From SZUA-309 sp050185825 (GTDB lineage: Bacteria; Pseudomonadota; Gammaproteobacteria; Pseudomonadales; Azotimanducaceae), in NCBI GenBank assembly GCA_050185825.1, contig JBFWZA010000018.1:65767-129766 (forward strand): a stretch of DNA of 64,000 bases, given 5' to 3'. Shown here piece by piece: positions 18,126 to 26,363 of this stretch. The notes under the pieces were generated by a model. The model made no database searches, was not told the DNA's origin, and saw nothing but the letters and a program-made list of their open reading frames with translations. The translations under genes and the position numbers were made by a program. Numbering within the stretch: position 1 is the first letter of the stretch; every line of letters starts with the position of its first letter.

Positions 18126-18713
18126 CTACTGAGGCTCGTCGTCCGGCGCCGTCGGCTCGTTCTGGTCCTGGGTGGACGCGGATCTGGTCACGGCCGGCTG
18201 CAGGACCATTCTGACGGGCTCTTCGCGCTCGGCGGAGGCGTCCACCCGCCCGGCGACGATGTCGTAGACGATGAGGTCGCCGGTGAGCGTGCTGCCTTCC
18301 TGTTCCAGGTTGGCTTCTCCCTTGAGGTCCACGCGCTCGTCCTGGGTGTGATAGATGATGGTCAGCGCGTGGGCGCGCACGGGCTCCTCGCCTGCCTCGA
18401 TCTGCTGCTGATAGTGCGCCGGCGTGTCCACCGCGGTGATACGCAGTACCTTCTTGCCGTCCTGCAGGTCGATGGTCAGGGTTTCCGCTGTCACCCGGAG
18501 GGTCCCCTGATCGACCTGGACGGAGCCGCGATAGATCACGCGGTTGCCGTTCTGGTCGTACTCGACGGAGTCCGCCCGGATGCTGATGGGCTGGTCCGCG
18601 TCTTCGGGCAGCGCCATGGCGGTCGTGCCGATGACCAGGGCGGCGGGAAGCAGCCAACCCAGGCGCCGAGCGCCGCTACTTGAACTGGTCCGGCAGGATG
18701 ACGGTGTGTACAC
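18126..18713 (-). CDS. lptA: LptA, periplasmic LPS-bridge protein
   Basis: LptA forms the periplasmic beta-jellyroll filament that carries LPS from LptC to LptD. The 195-residue precursor has a signal peptide (positive ARR, hydrophobic LGWLLPAALVIGT, likely cleavage after AMA). The OstA-type core reads SVEYDQNGNRVIYRGSVQVDQGTLRVTAE. The only canonical start in frame before the signal peptide is GTG at 18713, which overlaps lptC by 38 nt and lacks a clear ribosome site, so the exact start is uncertain. The C-terminal tail is acidic and low-complexity. Confidence 0.92.
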   Translation of the reverse strand: MYTPSSCRTSSSSGARRLGWLLPAALVIGTTAMALPEDADQPISIRADSVEYDQNGNRVIYRGSVQVDQGTLRVTAETLTIDLQDGKKVLRITAVDTPAHYQQQIEAGEEPVRAHALTIIYHTQDERVDLKGEANLEQEGSTLTGDLIVYDIVAGRVDASAEREEPVRMVLQPAVTRSASTQDQNEPTAPDDEPQ

Positions 18714-19353
18714 GTTGCGTTTCGTTCGAAAAAAGTTTCAGCAGGCCCTGGTCCAGATCGCCTTCCAGCCCGACGGCGCGGGTGCGGCCGGCATGGGTCG
18801 TGATCATAACATCCCGGCTGGTTTCGGCGTATTGGCGCTCAGGAAAGATGGTGATGGACTGGGTCTCGAGCAGATAGTCACGACCGTCCGGAAAACGCTG
18901 TCTCATCCGCACGTCGTCTTCGAGCAGCACCTCCTCTTCGCTGCCGCCGCGTGTGGACAGGTTGCGCACGATGCCGCGTGCGGCGGTGACCCGCCAGGGT
19001 GGGTCCGGTGTACGGCTGATGGAGAGATCGGGTCTGCTCAGGTACGCCCGGTCGTAAGTCTCGAACTGGTCGATCCGAGGTGCCCGGAGCCGATATCTGA
19101 GCTCGCCGGTCTGCTCGAAGCTGGTAATGACCGCATCGCTGATCGTCAGGTCGGGCCCCGAGCTGTCGCCGCCAGGCTCAGGCTGCCGCCTGCTTTCGAC
19201 CGAGGTGATCGGCTGAAGCTGGTGGGCGATCCCGAGCACGGCGCTGGTGCCGAGGACGATGGCGGCCAGCCGCCAGCCCGACAGCAGCTGGCGGGCCCGA
19301 CCGGCAGGGGTGTCGGCGGGCGTGTGAGCGGTTCTGTTCTGCGCCTCGGCCAC
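18676..19353 (-). CDS. lptC: LptC, inner-membrane-anchored LPS-bridge protein
   Basis: LptC sits on LptBFG and hands LPS to LptA. The 225-residue protein has one N-terminal membrane anchor (LAAIVLGTSAVLGIA, after a 25-residue leader) and a periplasmic OstA-like domain with SRPDLSISRT and LLETQSITIFPE. The GTG start is 3 nt after the kdsC stop. The 3' end overlaps the assigned lptA start. Sequence identity in LptC is normally low, so order in the kdsC-lptC-lptA-lptB run is the main support. Confidence 0.92.
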   Translation of the reverse strand: MAEAQNRTAHTPADTPAGRARQLLSGWRLAAIVLGTSAVLGIAHQLQPITSVESRRQPEPGGDSSGPDLTISDAVITSFEQTGELRYRLRAPRIDQFETYDRAYLSRPDLSISRTPDPPWRVTAARGIVRNLSTRGGSEEEVLLEDDVRMRQRFPDGRDYLLETQSITIFPERQYAETSRDVMITTHAGRTRAVGLEGDLDQGLLKLFSNETQRVHTVILPDQFK

Positions 19354-19356
19354 GCG

Positions 19357-19884
19357 TCAGTATGGCCAGGTACCCCGGGCGCGCAGCAAGAGCTCGACGA
19401 CCTCGCGGGCGACGCCGTCCCCACCCCGCGTTTCGGTCACGTAGTCGGCCCGTCGCCGCACTTCCGGGTGACCGTTCGGCACCGAGATCGCGAGACCGAC
19501 CTGATCGAACAGCGGCAGGTCGGGTAGGTCGTCGCCGACGTGTGCTACCTGGGCAACGTTCAGGTGCAGCGAGCGGCTGATCTCGTCGAGGGCCGGGCCC
19601 TTGTCCGAGAGCCCCTGCCGGACGTGGTGAATGCCGAGCTCCGCAGCACGACGCGCCACCGCCGGGGACGAGCGGCCGGTGAGCAGGGCGACGTGAATGC
19701 CGGCGGCCATGAGCTGCTTGAGCGCGGCGCCATCCTGCACGTGGAATGCCTTGATCTCGTGGCCGTCGTCCGTGTAGATGATGCGACCGTCGGTGAGCAC
19801 GCCGTCCACGTCGAAGCAGACGAGCTCGATGCCGCGGGCGGCTTCCAGCAGTCGGGGTGGAAAGGTCAAGAGGCGGACGTCCAC
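19357..19884 (-). CDS. kdsC: KdsC, KDO-8-phosphate phosphatase
   Basis: KdsC removes phosphate from KDO-8-P to give KDO for the LPS inner core. It is a HAD-family enzyme: the nucleophile motif is CFDVDGVLTDG near residue 24, and the late metal-binding motif is GDDLPDLPL. The product is about 175 residues from a GTG at 19884, which overlaps yrbG by 19 nt; a TTG at 19869 in a TTGA junction is an alternative. The arabinose-5-phosphate isomerase gene kdsD, normally between yrbG and kdsC, is not present here. Confidence 0.94.
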   Translation of the reverse strand: MDVRLLTFPPRLLEAARGIELVCFDVDGVLTDGRIIYTDDGHEIKAFHVQDGAALKQLMAAGIHVALLTGRSSPAVARRAAELGIHHVRQGLSDKGPALDEISRSLHLNVAQVAHVGDDLPDLPLFDQVGLAISVPNGHPEVRRRADYVTETRGGDGVAREVVELLLRARGTWPY

Positions 19885-20849
19885 GTGCCGGCCTGGTTGA
19901 CCAGCACCAGGTTGTAGCCGCACCAGGCGGCGAGCATGACCAGTCCCTCGAACCGGGTGATGACGGGTCGCGAACCGATGGCGTAGGCGAACAGGGCCAG
20001 CAGCAGGGTCAGTGCCAGCATCATGCCGCAGTCCCGCCAGAGCGCGATGAGATCGATCTCGGTGCCGCCGATGAGACCGGGCAGTGGCAGCACGGCCAGA
20101 ACGTTGAGGATGTTCGAGCCGACGACGTTGCCGATGGCGATGTCCGAGTGACCCTTGACGGCCGCGCCGAGCGTCGCGGCGAGCTCGGGCAGGCTGGTGC
20201 CGACCGCGACGATGGTCAGGCCGATGATCAGCTCGCTCACGCCCAGCGCGGCGGCGATCTCCGTGGCCGCCCAGACCAGCACCTGGGCGCTGATCAGCAG
20301 CACGAGCAGACCGGTGATCAGCCAGAAGATGGCCTGCCGCCTCGGCATCTGCTGGAGCTCGTCCAGCTCCTCCTGGATGCTCGGAGACACCTCGTCGTCC
20401 GCCGTCTGCTGGTTCCTGACGAGTCGCCAGAGGATGAGGCCGAGACCGCAGAGCAGCAGCAGCCCGTCCAGCGGCGAGAGGTAGAGGTCGAACAGCAGTA
20501 TCAGCGTGAGAAGGGTAGCGCCGAGCAGCCACGGCAGCTCCGCCTTGAGCACGGTCTGCGAGAACGGCAGCGGCGCGACGATCGCGGTGAGTCCGAGCAC
20601 CAGACCGATGTTGGCGATGTTGGAACCGATGGCGTTGCCCACGGCCAGCAGGCTCGTGCCTTCCCAGGCGGCGGTGGCGGATACCAGGATCTCCGGGGTG
20701 GACGTCCCCAGCGAGACCACGGTCAGACCGATCAGCATCTTCGAGACGCCCATGTAGTTGGCCGTGCTCGCAGCACCGGAGAGGAACTTGTCCGCGCTCC
20801 AGACCAGCGTGATGAATCCCAGGATCAGGGACAGGATCAGGAACCACAT
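19866..20849 (-). CDS. yrbG: YrbG-type calcium/sodium antiporter
   Basis: A 327-residue inner-membrane protein of the CaCA (Na+/Ca2+ exchanger) family. It has two homologous halves, each with the alpha-repeat signature: GLTVVSLGTSTPEILVSA near residue 40 and GLTIVAVGTSLPELAATL near residue 205. The halves are joined by an acidic cytosolic loop (QQTADDEVSPSIQEELDEL). It opens the leftward LPS-export group and is divergent from mlaF, as yrbG and yrbF are in E. coli. Its physiological ion is not settled. Confidence 0.94.
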   Translation of the reverse strand: MWFLILSLILGFITLVWSADKFLSGAASTANYMGVSKMLIGLTVVSLGTSTPEILVSATAAWEGTSLLAVGNAIGSNIANIGLVLGLTAIVAPLPFSQTVLKAELPWLLGATLLTLILLFDLYLSPLDGLLLLCGLGLILWRLVRNQQTADDEVSPSIQEELDELQQMPRRQAIFWLITGLLVLLISAQVLVWAATEIAAALGVSELIIGLTIVAVGTSLPELAATLGAAVKGHSDIAIGNVVGSNILNVLAVLPLPGLIGGTEIDLIALWRDCGMMLALTLLLALFAYAIGSRPVITRFEGLVMLAAWCGYNLVLVNQAGTWTSAS

Positions 20850-20942
20850 AGGGGAGTCGCGACCGGATTGTCAGTTTGGTAGATCAAGGCCGCACTTTAA
20901 GTCGGATAGGCCCATCCCGCCAACCATCTGCGGGTGTGCACG

Positions 20943-21002
20943 CGTCCGCAGTTTGCGGAGGACGTCCGCAGTTTGCAGCGGGCGTGCGCATTTCCTGCGT
21001 CT
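20943..21002 (+). repeat. Three tandem 20-bp repeats in the yrbG-mlaF divergent promoter region
   Basis: The 14-mer CGTCCGCAGTTTGC is perfect at 20943-20956 and 20963-20976, and a degraded copy begins CGTGCGCA at 20983. The period is exactly 20 bp, about two helical turns, so copies face the same side of the DNA. Each full copy contains the small inverted repeat CCGCA-n3-TGCNG. The array is 40-100 bp upstream of the mlaF -10, a normal place for an operator. Confidence 0.8.
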
Positions 21003-21040
21003 GTCCCGCAGGCGAATGCGCGTATTCGACGGGAGGGTAA

Positions 21041-21049
21041 TGGTATAGT
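21041..21049 (+). promoter_or_regulatory. Extended -10 promoter of the mla operon
   Basis: TGGTATAGT at 21041-21049 is an extended -10 element (TGn followed by TATAGT). No good -35 is seen, which is usual for this type. The mlaF ATG follows at 21078, leaving a leader of about 20 nt. Confidence 0.5.
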
Positions 21050-21077
21050 CGCCGGTTGTTCACGAGGCGACCGGAAG

Positions 21078-21911
21078 ATGTCCGAGGCAGCGGCCAGGGA
21101 TACGGCACCAGACAACCTCATCGAGATACGGGATCTTGTCTTCAGGCGGGGAAACCGCGTCATTTTCGACGGCCTCAGCATGAACGTGCCGAAAGGCGGG
21201 ATCACGGCGCTCATGGGACCGAGCGGCTGCGGCAAAACGACGCTGCTGCGGATCATCGGCGGGCAGATCCGCCCGGATGAAGGCTCGGTGCTGGTCCGCG
21301 GCGAGGACGTCACCCGGCTGAGGCGGGGAGAGCTCCTGGAGCTGCGCAAGGACATCGGTATGCTGTTCCAGACGTCTGCGCTGTTCACCGACATGAGCGT
21401 GTTCGAGAACGTCGCCTTCCCCCTGCGCGAGCATACCCGGCTGCCGGAGGACTCCATCCGCGACCTGGTCCTCATCAAGCTGAACGCCGTGGGTTTGCGT
21501 GGTGCCCGGGACCTGATGCCGAGCCAGCTTTCGGGCGGCATGGCGAGGCGCGTGGCGCTGGCCAGGGCCATTGCACTCGATCCCTGCCTGCTGATGTACG
21601 ACGAGCCGTTCACCGGCCAGGATCCCATCTCCATGGGGGTGGTGGTCACGCTCATCCGACGTCTGAACAATGCCCTCGGTGCGACGAGCCTGCTCGTGTC
21701 TCACGACATTCACGAAACCGCCGGCATCTCCGACACGATCTACATCCTCGACCAGGGCAAGGTGGTTGCGGGCGGACACCCCTCCGAGCTCACCAGCCAC
21801 GCGTCGCCCCGGGTCCGTCAGTTCATCACCGGCTCACCCGACGGGCCGGTACCCTTCCACTACCCGGCAGACGAGCTCGCCTACGACCTCCTGGGAGGCG
21901 CGTCGGCATGA
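21078..21911 (+). CDS. mlaF: MlaF, ATPase of the Mla phospholipid transporter
   Basis: MlaF is the ABC ATPase of MlaFEDB, which moves phospholipid between the inner membrane and periplasmic MlaC to keep the outer leaflet free of phospholipid. The 277-residue protein has Walker A GPSGCGKTT, signature LSGGMARRVALARA and Walker B LLMYDEPFTGQDP. The ATG at 21078 is taken because the longer open frame upstream covers the promoter and repeats. It ends in an ATGA overlap with mlaE, and the order mlaFEDCB is complete. Confidence 0.96.
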   Translation: MSEAAARDTAPDNLIEIRDLVFRRGNRVIFDGLSMNVPKGGITALMGPSGCGKTTLLRIIGGQIRPDEGSVLVRGEDVTRLRRGELLELRKDIGMLFQTSALFTDMSVFENVAFPLREHTRLPEDSIRDLVLIKLNAVGLRGARDLMPSQLSGGMARRVALARAIALDPCLLMYDEPFTGQDPISMGVVVTLIRRLNNALGATSLLVSHDIHETAGISDTIYILDQGKVVAGGHPSELTSHASPRVRQFITGSPDGPVPFHYPADELAYDLLGGASA

Positions 21912-22690
21912 TCGACTTCGTCCGGACGCTGGGTGATCGGAGCCTGGAGCGCCTCGGGAGCCTCGGCAGGGCCAGCCTCATGTGGCTGGCTGCGGTGTGG
22001 GGCCTGCCGCGGCTCGCCGAGGTGCCGCTGCTCATCAAGCAGATCTACAACGTCGGCGTGCTGTCGCTGGTGATCATCGTGATGTCCGCCTTCTCCATCG
22101 GCGCGGTCATCGCCCTGCAGTTCTACACGCAGCTCTCCAGATTCGGTGCGGAGGACGCGGTGGGGCTGGGGCTGGCGCTGGTACTGCTCAGGGAACTCGG
22201 GCCGGTGGTGACGGGTCTGTTGTTTGCAGGCCGGGCCGGTTCGGCGGTGACCGCGGAGATCGGTCTCATGAAGACGACCGAGCAGCTTTCCAGCATGGAG
22301 ATGATGGGCGTGGATCCGCTCCGGCGGATCGTGGCGCCGAGGCTCTGGGCCGGCATCATCAGCATGCCGCTGCTCACCGCCATGTTCAACGTGGTGGCGA
22401 TCTACGGTGGCATGGTGGTGGCCGTGAACTGGCTGGGGTCCGACGTCGGGAACTTCTGGTCGGGCATGCAGGACACGGTGGAGCTCTGGAACGACGTGGG
22501 CAAGGGCATGGTCAAGAGCGTGATCTTTGCCGTCGTCGTGACGTGGATCGCGGTGTTCCAGGGGTACGATACCGACCCCACACCGGAAGGTATCGGCTTT
22601 GCGACGACCCGCACGGTGGTCATCTCCTCGGTGATGATCCTGGCCCTCGATTTCATACTGACCCTGAGCATGTACGGAGAATTCAAATAA
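21908..22690 (+). CDS. mlaE: MlaE, permease of the Mla phospholipid transporter
   Basis: A 260-residue MlaE/YrbE permease with about five or six membrane helices. It forms the membrane dimer under the MlaD ring. Family motifs seen are LREL-GPVVTGLLFAGRAGS and AEIGLMKTTEQ, then MEMMGVDPLRRIVAPR. The start overlaps mlaF by 4 nt and the stop overlaps the mlaD ATG by 1 nt (TAATG). Confidence 0.96.
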   Translation: MIDFVRTLGDRSLERLGSLGRASLMWLAAVWGLPRLAEVPLLIKQIYNVGVLSLVIIVMSAFSIGAVIALQFYTQLSRFGAEDAVGLGLALVLLRELGPVVTGLLFAGRAGSAVTAEIGLMKTTEQLSSMEMMGVDPLRRIVAPRLWAGIISMPLLTAMFNVVAIYGGMVVAVNWLGSDVGNFWSGMQDTVELWNDVGKGMVKSVIFAVVVTWIAVFQGYDTDPTPEGIGFATTRTVVISSVMILALDFILTLSMYGEFK

Positions 22691-23148
22691 TGCGCATGCG
22701 GACCGTGGAGATCAGCGTCGGTGCCTTCGTGCTCGCAGGCGCGCTGGCCCTGACGTTCCTGGCGGTGAAGGTGAGCGGTGTCAACCTGACCCGCAGCGCC
22801 GATTCCTACATCGTCAAAGCCCGTTTCGACGACGTAGCCGGATTGCGACCCCGCGCCAAGGTGAGCATGGCGGGCGTCACCATCGGGCGGGTGTCGCAGA
22901 TCGACGTCGACATGGAGTACGGCGAGGCCGTGGTGGCGCTGGAGATCAACGGCAAGCCCGGAAAGCTGTCCATCGATACGGGTGCACAGATCCTGACCGA
23001 AGGTATACTCGGCGCCCGCTATGTGAGCCTGCTGCCCGGTGCCGACGAGGACACTCTCGGCGATGGCGATTTTATCGAGGAAACCCAGGGCGCGCTGGTG
23101 CTGGAAAACCTGATCGGCGACCTGGTGACCCGGCTTGGTTCGTCCTGA
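22690..23148 (+). CDS. mlaD: MlaD, MCE-domain lipid-binding subunit
   Basis: A 152-residue single-MCE-domain protein. It has an N-terminal membrane anchor (VGAFVLAGALALTFLAVKV) and the MCE core FDDVAGLRPRAKVSMAGVTIGRV. MlaD forms a hexameric ring on top of MlaE in the periplasm and binds phospholipid. The ATG at 22690 shares one base with the mlaE stop. The length is near the short end of the family (E. coli 183), the difference being in the C-terminal tail. Confidence 0.95.
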   Translation: MRMRTVEISVGAFVLAGALALTFLAVKVSGVNLTRSADSYIVKARFDDVAGLRPRAKVSMAGVTIGRVSQIDVDMEYGEAVVALEINGKPGKLSIDTGAQILTEGILGARYVSLLPGADEDTLGDGDFIEETQGALVLENLIGDLVTRLGSS

Positions 23149-23172
23149 GGACCGACCCTGAAGAGAGACGAG

Positions 23173-23886
23173 ATGACCCCCTTGAATCCTGGATACGGAC
23201 AGAAAATGCTGAGGACACTTGCGATCGCGCTGGCGGTCGTTGCGGCGTCCGCCTCCGCGCAGATGAACGAGGCGGAACTGCTCGTGGACAGGACCACGGG
23301 CGAGGTGCTCGCCCTCATCGACGAGGCGAAGGGCTATGTCGACGAAGACCCGGAACGCTTCTATGTGGCGGTGGAAGCGCTGCTCAATCCCGTCATCGAC
23401 TTTCCCCGGTTCGCGCGCAGCGTCATGGCGGCCTACTACAAGCGGGCGACACCCGAGCAGCGCGATCGTTTCGCGGAAGGGTTCAAGTGGAGCCTGGTGC
23501 GGACCTATGCGCTGGCGCTCACCGAGTTCAACGACGGCGGGGTGACCGTCGTGCCTTCCGACCGGCCGCCGCAACGTCCGGATCGGGCGAGCGTCAAGCA
23601 GGAGATCCGTTCCTCGGGCGAGATCTATCCCGTGGTCTACTCCATGAGCCGATCGCAGGACGGCGAGTGGCGGGTGCAGAACATCATCATCAACGGCATC
23701 AACATGGGTCTGACCTACCGTAATCAGTTCGCCAGCGCCGTGAACGATCCGAGCTATGGTGGCGACATGGACAGGATCATCGACGGCTGGGTGTCTTCCA
23801 TCGGCACCATCGACACCGGCTCGGGCGGCGACACGGCCGACGGGAGCGCCTCCGCGGCGGAGCGCGTGTCCGAAGGCGCGGGCTGA
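23173..23886 (+). CDS. mlaC: MlaC, periplasmic phospholipid carrier
   Basis: MlaC shuttles phospholipid between the outer-membrane MlaA complex and MlaFEDB. The 237-residue precursor has a Sec signal peptide ending ASASAQ and a Tol-Tol-Ttg2 fold with FPRFARSVMAAYYKRATPEQRDRF and VQNIIINGINMGLTYRNQF. A purine-rich ribosome site precedes the ATG at 23173; an ATG at 23206 would give a shorter signal peptide and is a fair alternative. The tail from about residue 215 is acidic and low-complexity. Confidence 0.94.
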   Translation: MTPLNPGYGQKMLRTLAIALAVVAASASAQMNEAELLVDRTTGEVLALIDEAKGYVDEDPERFYVAVEALLNPVIDFPRFARSVMAAYYKRATPEQRDRFAEGFKWSLVRTYALALTEFNDGGVTVVPSDRPPQRPDRASVKQEIRSSGEIYPVVYSMSRSQDGEWRVQNIIINGINMGLTYRNQFASAVNDPSYGGDMDRIIDGWVSSIGTIDTGSGGDTADGSASAAERVSEGAG

Positions 23887-23887
23887 C

Positions 23888-24190
23888 GTGGCGAGCCACG
23901 AGCTGCCGGCGATCGTCAACTTCGACAACCTGCCGGAACTGCGGAGCGCGGGCGAAGCCTACATCGACGGCATCGATGCGCCCGTGTTCGACCTCGCCCG
24001 GCTGACCGTCGCCAGCTCCGCGGTGGTGGCGCTCATGGTGGCCTGGTTCCGTTATGCCCATGCGCATGGCAAGGTGGTCAGCTTCGTCAACGTGCCGGAA
24101 GGTGTCATGAACATCGTGGAGGTTTCTGAGCTCACCGAGCTGCTGCCCATCGAGGCGTCCGCAACGGCCCATATCGGTGGCGCGGCGTGA
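23888..24190 (+). CDS. mlaB: MlaB, STAS-domain subunit of the Mla transporter
   Basis: A 100-residue STAS-domain protein that binds MlaF and is needed for its stability and activity. The core reads FDLARLTVASSAVVALMVAWFRYAHA, with the typical SS/SA loop where other STAS proteins carry a phosphorylated Ser. The GTG at 23888 lies 1 nt after the mlaC stop and the 3' end overlaps ibaG by 4 nt (GTGA). Confidence 0.9.
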   Translation: MASHELPAIVNFDNLPELRSAGEAYIDGIDAPVFDLARLTVASSAVVALMVAWFRYAHAHGKVVSFVNVPEGVMNIVEVSELTELLPIEASATAHIGGAA

Positions 24191-24417
24191 ACGAAGCGAT
24201 CGCGGCGGCCATCCGGGCGCGCATTGCGGACGCGGACGTCGACGTGCTCGTCGACGGCAATCGGGCGCTGATCACCGTGGTGAGCACTGCGTTCGAGAAC
24301 CTTTCGCGCGTGAAGAAGCAGCAGCTCGTGTACGCCTGCATCGAGGACTACATCAGCGATGGCAGGCTGCATGCGGTGACGATTCGCGCCCTGACGCCGG
24401 CGGAATCCGGCGGCTGA
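24187..24417 (+). CDS. ibaG: IbaG/YrbA, BolA-family protein
   Basis: A 76-residue BolA-family protein. Members bind monothiol glutaredoxins and [2Fe-2S] clusters; E. coli ibaG is linked to acid stress. The helix-turn region FENLSRVKKQQLVYACIEDYI is the conserved core and HAVTIRALTP the C-terminal strand. The usual family Cys in the loop is not present (the only Cys is in YACIEDY). GTG start overlaps mlaB, and murA follows 12 nt later, as in E. coli. Confidence 0.92.
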   Translation: MNEAIAAAIRARIADADVDVLVDGNRALITVVSTAFENLSRVKKQQLVYACIEDYISDGRLHAVTIRALTPAESGG

Positions 24418-24429
24418 CGGCGGCCCGCC

Positions 24430-25692
24430 GTGGACAAGCTGCTCATCACCGGCGGTAAGACCCTTGCCGGCACGCTCAGGGTTTCCGGCGCCAAGAACTC
24501 GGCGCTGAAGATTCTGGCCGGCACCCTCTTGACGGGAGAGCCCGTCAGCATCGGCAACGTGCCGCACCTCCACGACGTCACCACCATGATCGAGCTGCTC
24601 GGCTCGCTGGGGGCGGATGTGGTGGTGGACGAGAAAATGCGGGTGGAGGTCACCGCGGCCAATCTCCGATCCCAGCGGGCGCCCTACGAGCTGGTGAAAA
24701 CCATGCGCGCCTCCTTCGTGGTGCTCGGACCGCTGCTCGCCCGCTTCGGGCGGGCGGAAGTCTCGCTGCCGGGCGGGTGCGCCATCGGGGCGCGACCGGT
24801 GGATCAGCATCTGAAGGGGCTGGCCGCTCTCGGCGCACGGATAGATCTTGCCGACGGCTACGTGCGCGCGGAGATGGACGGGCGGCTGAAGGGCGCGGAC
24901 ATCACCTTCGACCTGGTGACGGTAGGCGGCACGGAGAACGTGCTCATGGCCGCCACCCTGGCCGAAGGCACCACGCGCATCGCCAATGCCGCCCGGGAGC
25001 CGGAGATCGTGGATCTGGCGAATTTCCTCAACGCGATGGGGGCACGGATCAGCGGGCAGGGCACCTCGACGCTGACGGTGGAGGGGGTCGAGCGTCTCTC
25101 CGGTTGCCGGTTCGACGTCATGCCGGACCGGGTCGAAGCCGGGACCTACCTCATTGCAGCAGCGGCAACGGGCGGCCGGATCCGGCTCACGGATGCAGCG
25201 CCCGGGACGCTGGGTGCGGTGATCGAGCGGCTCGAGCGTTCGGGGGCGGAGATCCGGCATGACGAGACCAGCATCGAGCTCGACATGCACGGCAGACGTC
25301 CGCGGGCGGTCGACATCAGAACGGACGTCTATCCCGGGTTCCCCACGGACATGCAGGCGCAGTATCTCGCCATGAACACCATCGCCGACGGCGACAGCCG
25401 GGTCACGGAAACCATCTTCGAGAACCGCTTCATGCACGTTCAGGAGCTGAACCGCCTCGGCGCCCGCATCGAGCTGGAGAGCCCCTCGACGGCGCTGGTC
25501 CACGGCGTTCCCCGGCTCAAGGCGGCGCCGGTGATGGCGACCGACCTCAGAGCCTCGTTCAGCCTGGTGGTTGCCGCGCTGATGGCCGAAGGCACCACGC
25601 TCATCGACCGCATCTACCACATCGATCGTGGCTACGAGACCATCGAGGAAAAGCTCCAGCAGCTCGGCGCCGACGTTCAGCGGGTGCGCTGA
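24430..25692 (+). CDS. murA: MurA, UDP-GlcNAc enolpyruvyl transferase
   Basis: MurA catalyses the first committed step of peptidoglycan synthesis, adding enolpyruvate from PEP to UDP-GlcNAc. The 420-residue protein has the N-terminal GKTLAGTLRVSGAKNSALKI loop and the reactive, fosfomycin-target cysteine C117 in PGGCAIGARPVD. The start is GTG. It lies at the end of the mla-ibaG run and just before hisG, the same order as in Pseudomonas. Confidence 0.97.
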   Translation: MDKLLITGGKTLAGTLRVSGAKNSALKILAGTLLTGEPVSIGNVPHLHDVTTMIELLGSLGADVVVDEKMRVEVTAANLRSQRAPYELVKTMRASFVVLGPLLARFGRAEVSLPGGCAIGARPVDQHLKGLAALGARIDLADGYVRAEMDGRLKGADITFDLVTVGGTENVLMAATLAEGTTRIANAAREPEIVDLANFLNAMGARISGQGTSTLTVEGVERLSGCRFDVMPDRVEAGTYLIAAAATGGRIRLTDAAPGTLGAVIERLERSGAEIRHDETSIELDMHGRRPRAVDIRTDVYPGFPTDMQAQYLAMNTIADGDSRVTETIFENRFMHVQELNRLGARIELESPSTALVHGVPRLKAAPVMATDLRASFSLVVAALMAEGTTLIDRIYHIDRGYETIEEKLQQLGADVQRVR

Positions 25693-25718
25693 GCGGCCTA
25701 CCAGGGTAGAAACAGGAC

Positions 25719-26363
25719 ATGGGACTCACGATTGCACTGAACCGCGGGCGCATCCTCGAGGAATGCCTGCCACTCCTCGCCCGCGCGGGTATCGAACCCT
25801 CCGAGAATCCGGAGGAGAGCCGCAAGCTCGTGTTCGAGAGCCGTTCCGGCGGGCACCGGCTGGTGGTGATGCGGGGTTCCGACGTGCCGACCTACGTGGA
25901 GTACGGGGCGGCGGACGTCGGCATCACCGGCAAGGACACGATCATGGAGTATGGTCGCGGCACCCACTTCTACGAGCGCCTGGATCTCGGGATCGGCCGC
26001 TGCCGGCTCATGACCGCAGCACCCGCGGGCAGCGATCTGGCGCTTGGCGCGGACGCCCGGCGACCGCTCAGGGTCGCCACCAAGTTCGTCAACATCACCC
26101 GACAGTATTTCGAGGCGCGGGGCCGGCAGGTGACCATCATCCCGCTCTCCGGTGCGCTCGAGATCGCGCCGCTGATGAACCTTTCGGACTGCATCGTGGA
26201 CATCGTGGACACCGGCAACACCCTGAAGGCCAACGGTCTGGTGGCGCTGGAAACCATCGCCGATATCTCCGCGCGGGTGATCGTCAACCGGGCGGCCATG
26301 AAAACCCGCTTCCCGGAGGTGCAGGCGCTGCTCGCGGTCCTCGGAGCGCCCGGTCATGGCTGA
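25719..26363 (+). CDS. hisG: ATP phosphoribosyltransferase catalytic subunit HisG (short form)
   Basis: HisG condenses ATP with PRPP in the first step of histidine synthesis. The 214-residue product is the short form, which lacks the C-terminal regulatory domain and in known cases needs the HisZ partner. Key segments are LNRGRILEECLPLL at the start and DIVDTGNTLKANGL, the PRPP-binding loop. No hisZ is visible in the window, so it should be elsewhere. The 3' end overlaps hisD by 8 nt. Confidence 0.95.
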   Translation: MGLTIALNRGRILEECLPLLARAGIEPSENPEESRKLVFESRSGGHRLVVMRGSDVPTYVEYGAADVGITGKDTIMEYGRGTHFYERLDLGIGRCRLMTAAPAGSDLALGADARRPLRVATKFVNITRQYFEARGRQVTIIPLSGALEIAPLMNLSDCIVDIVDTGNTLKANGLVALETIADISARVIVNRAAMKTRFPEVQALLAVLGAPGHG

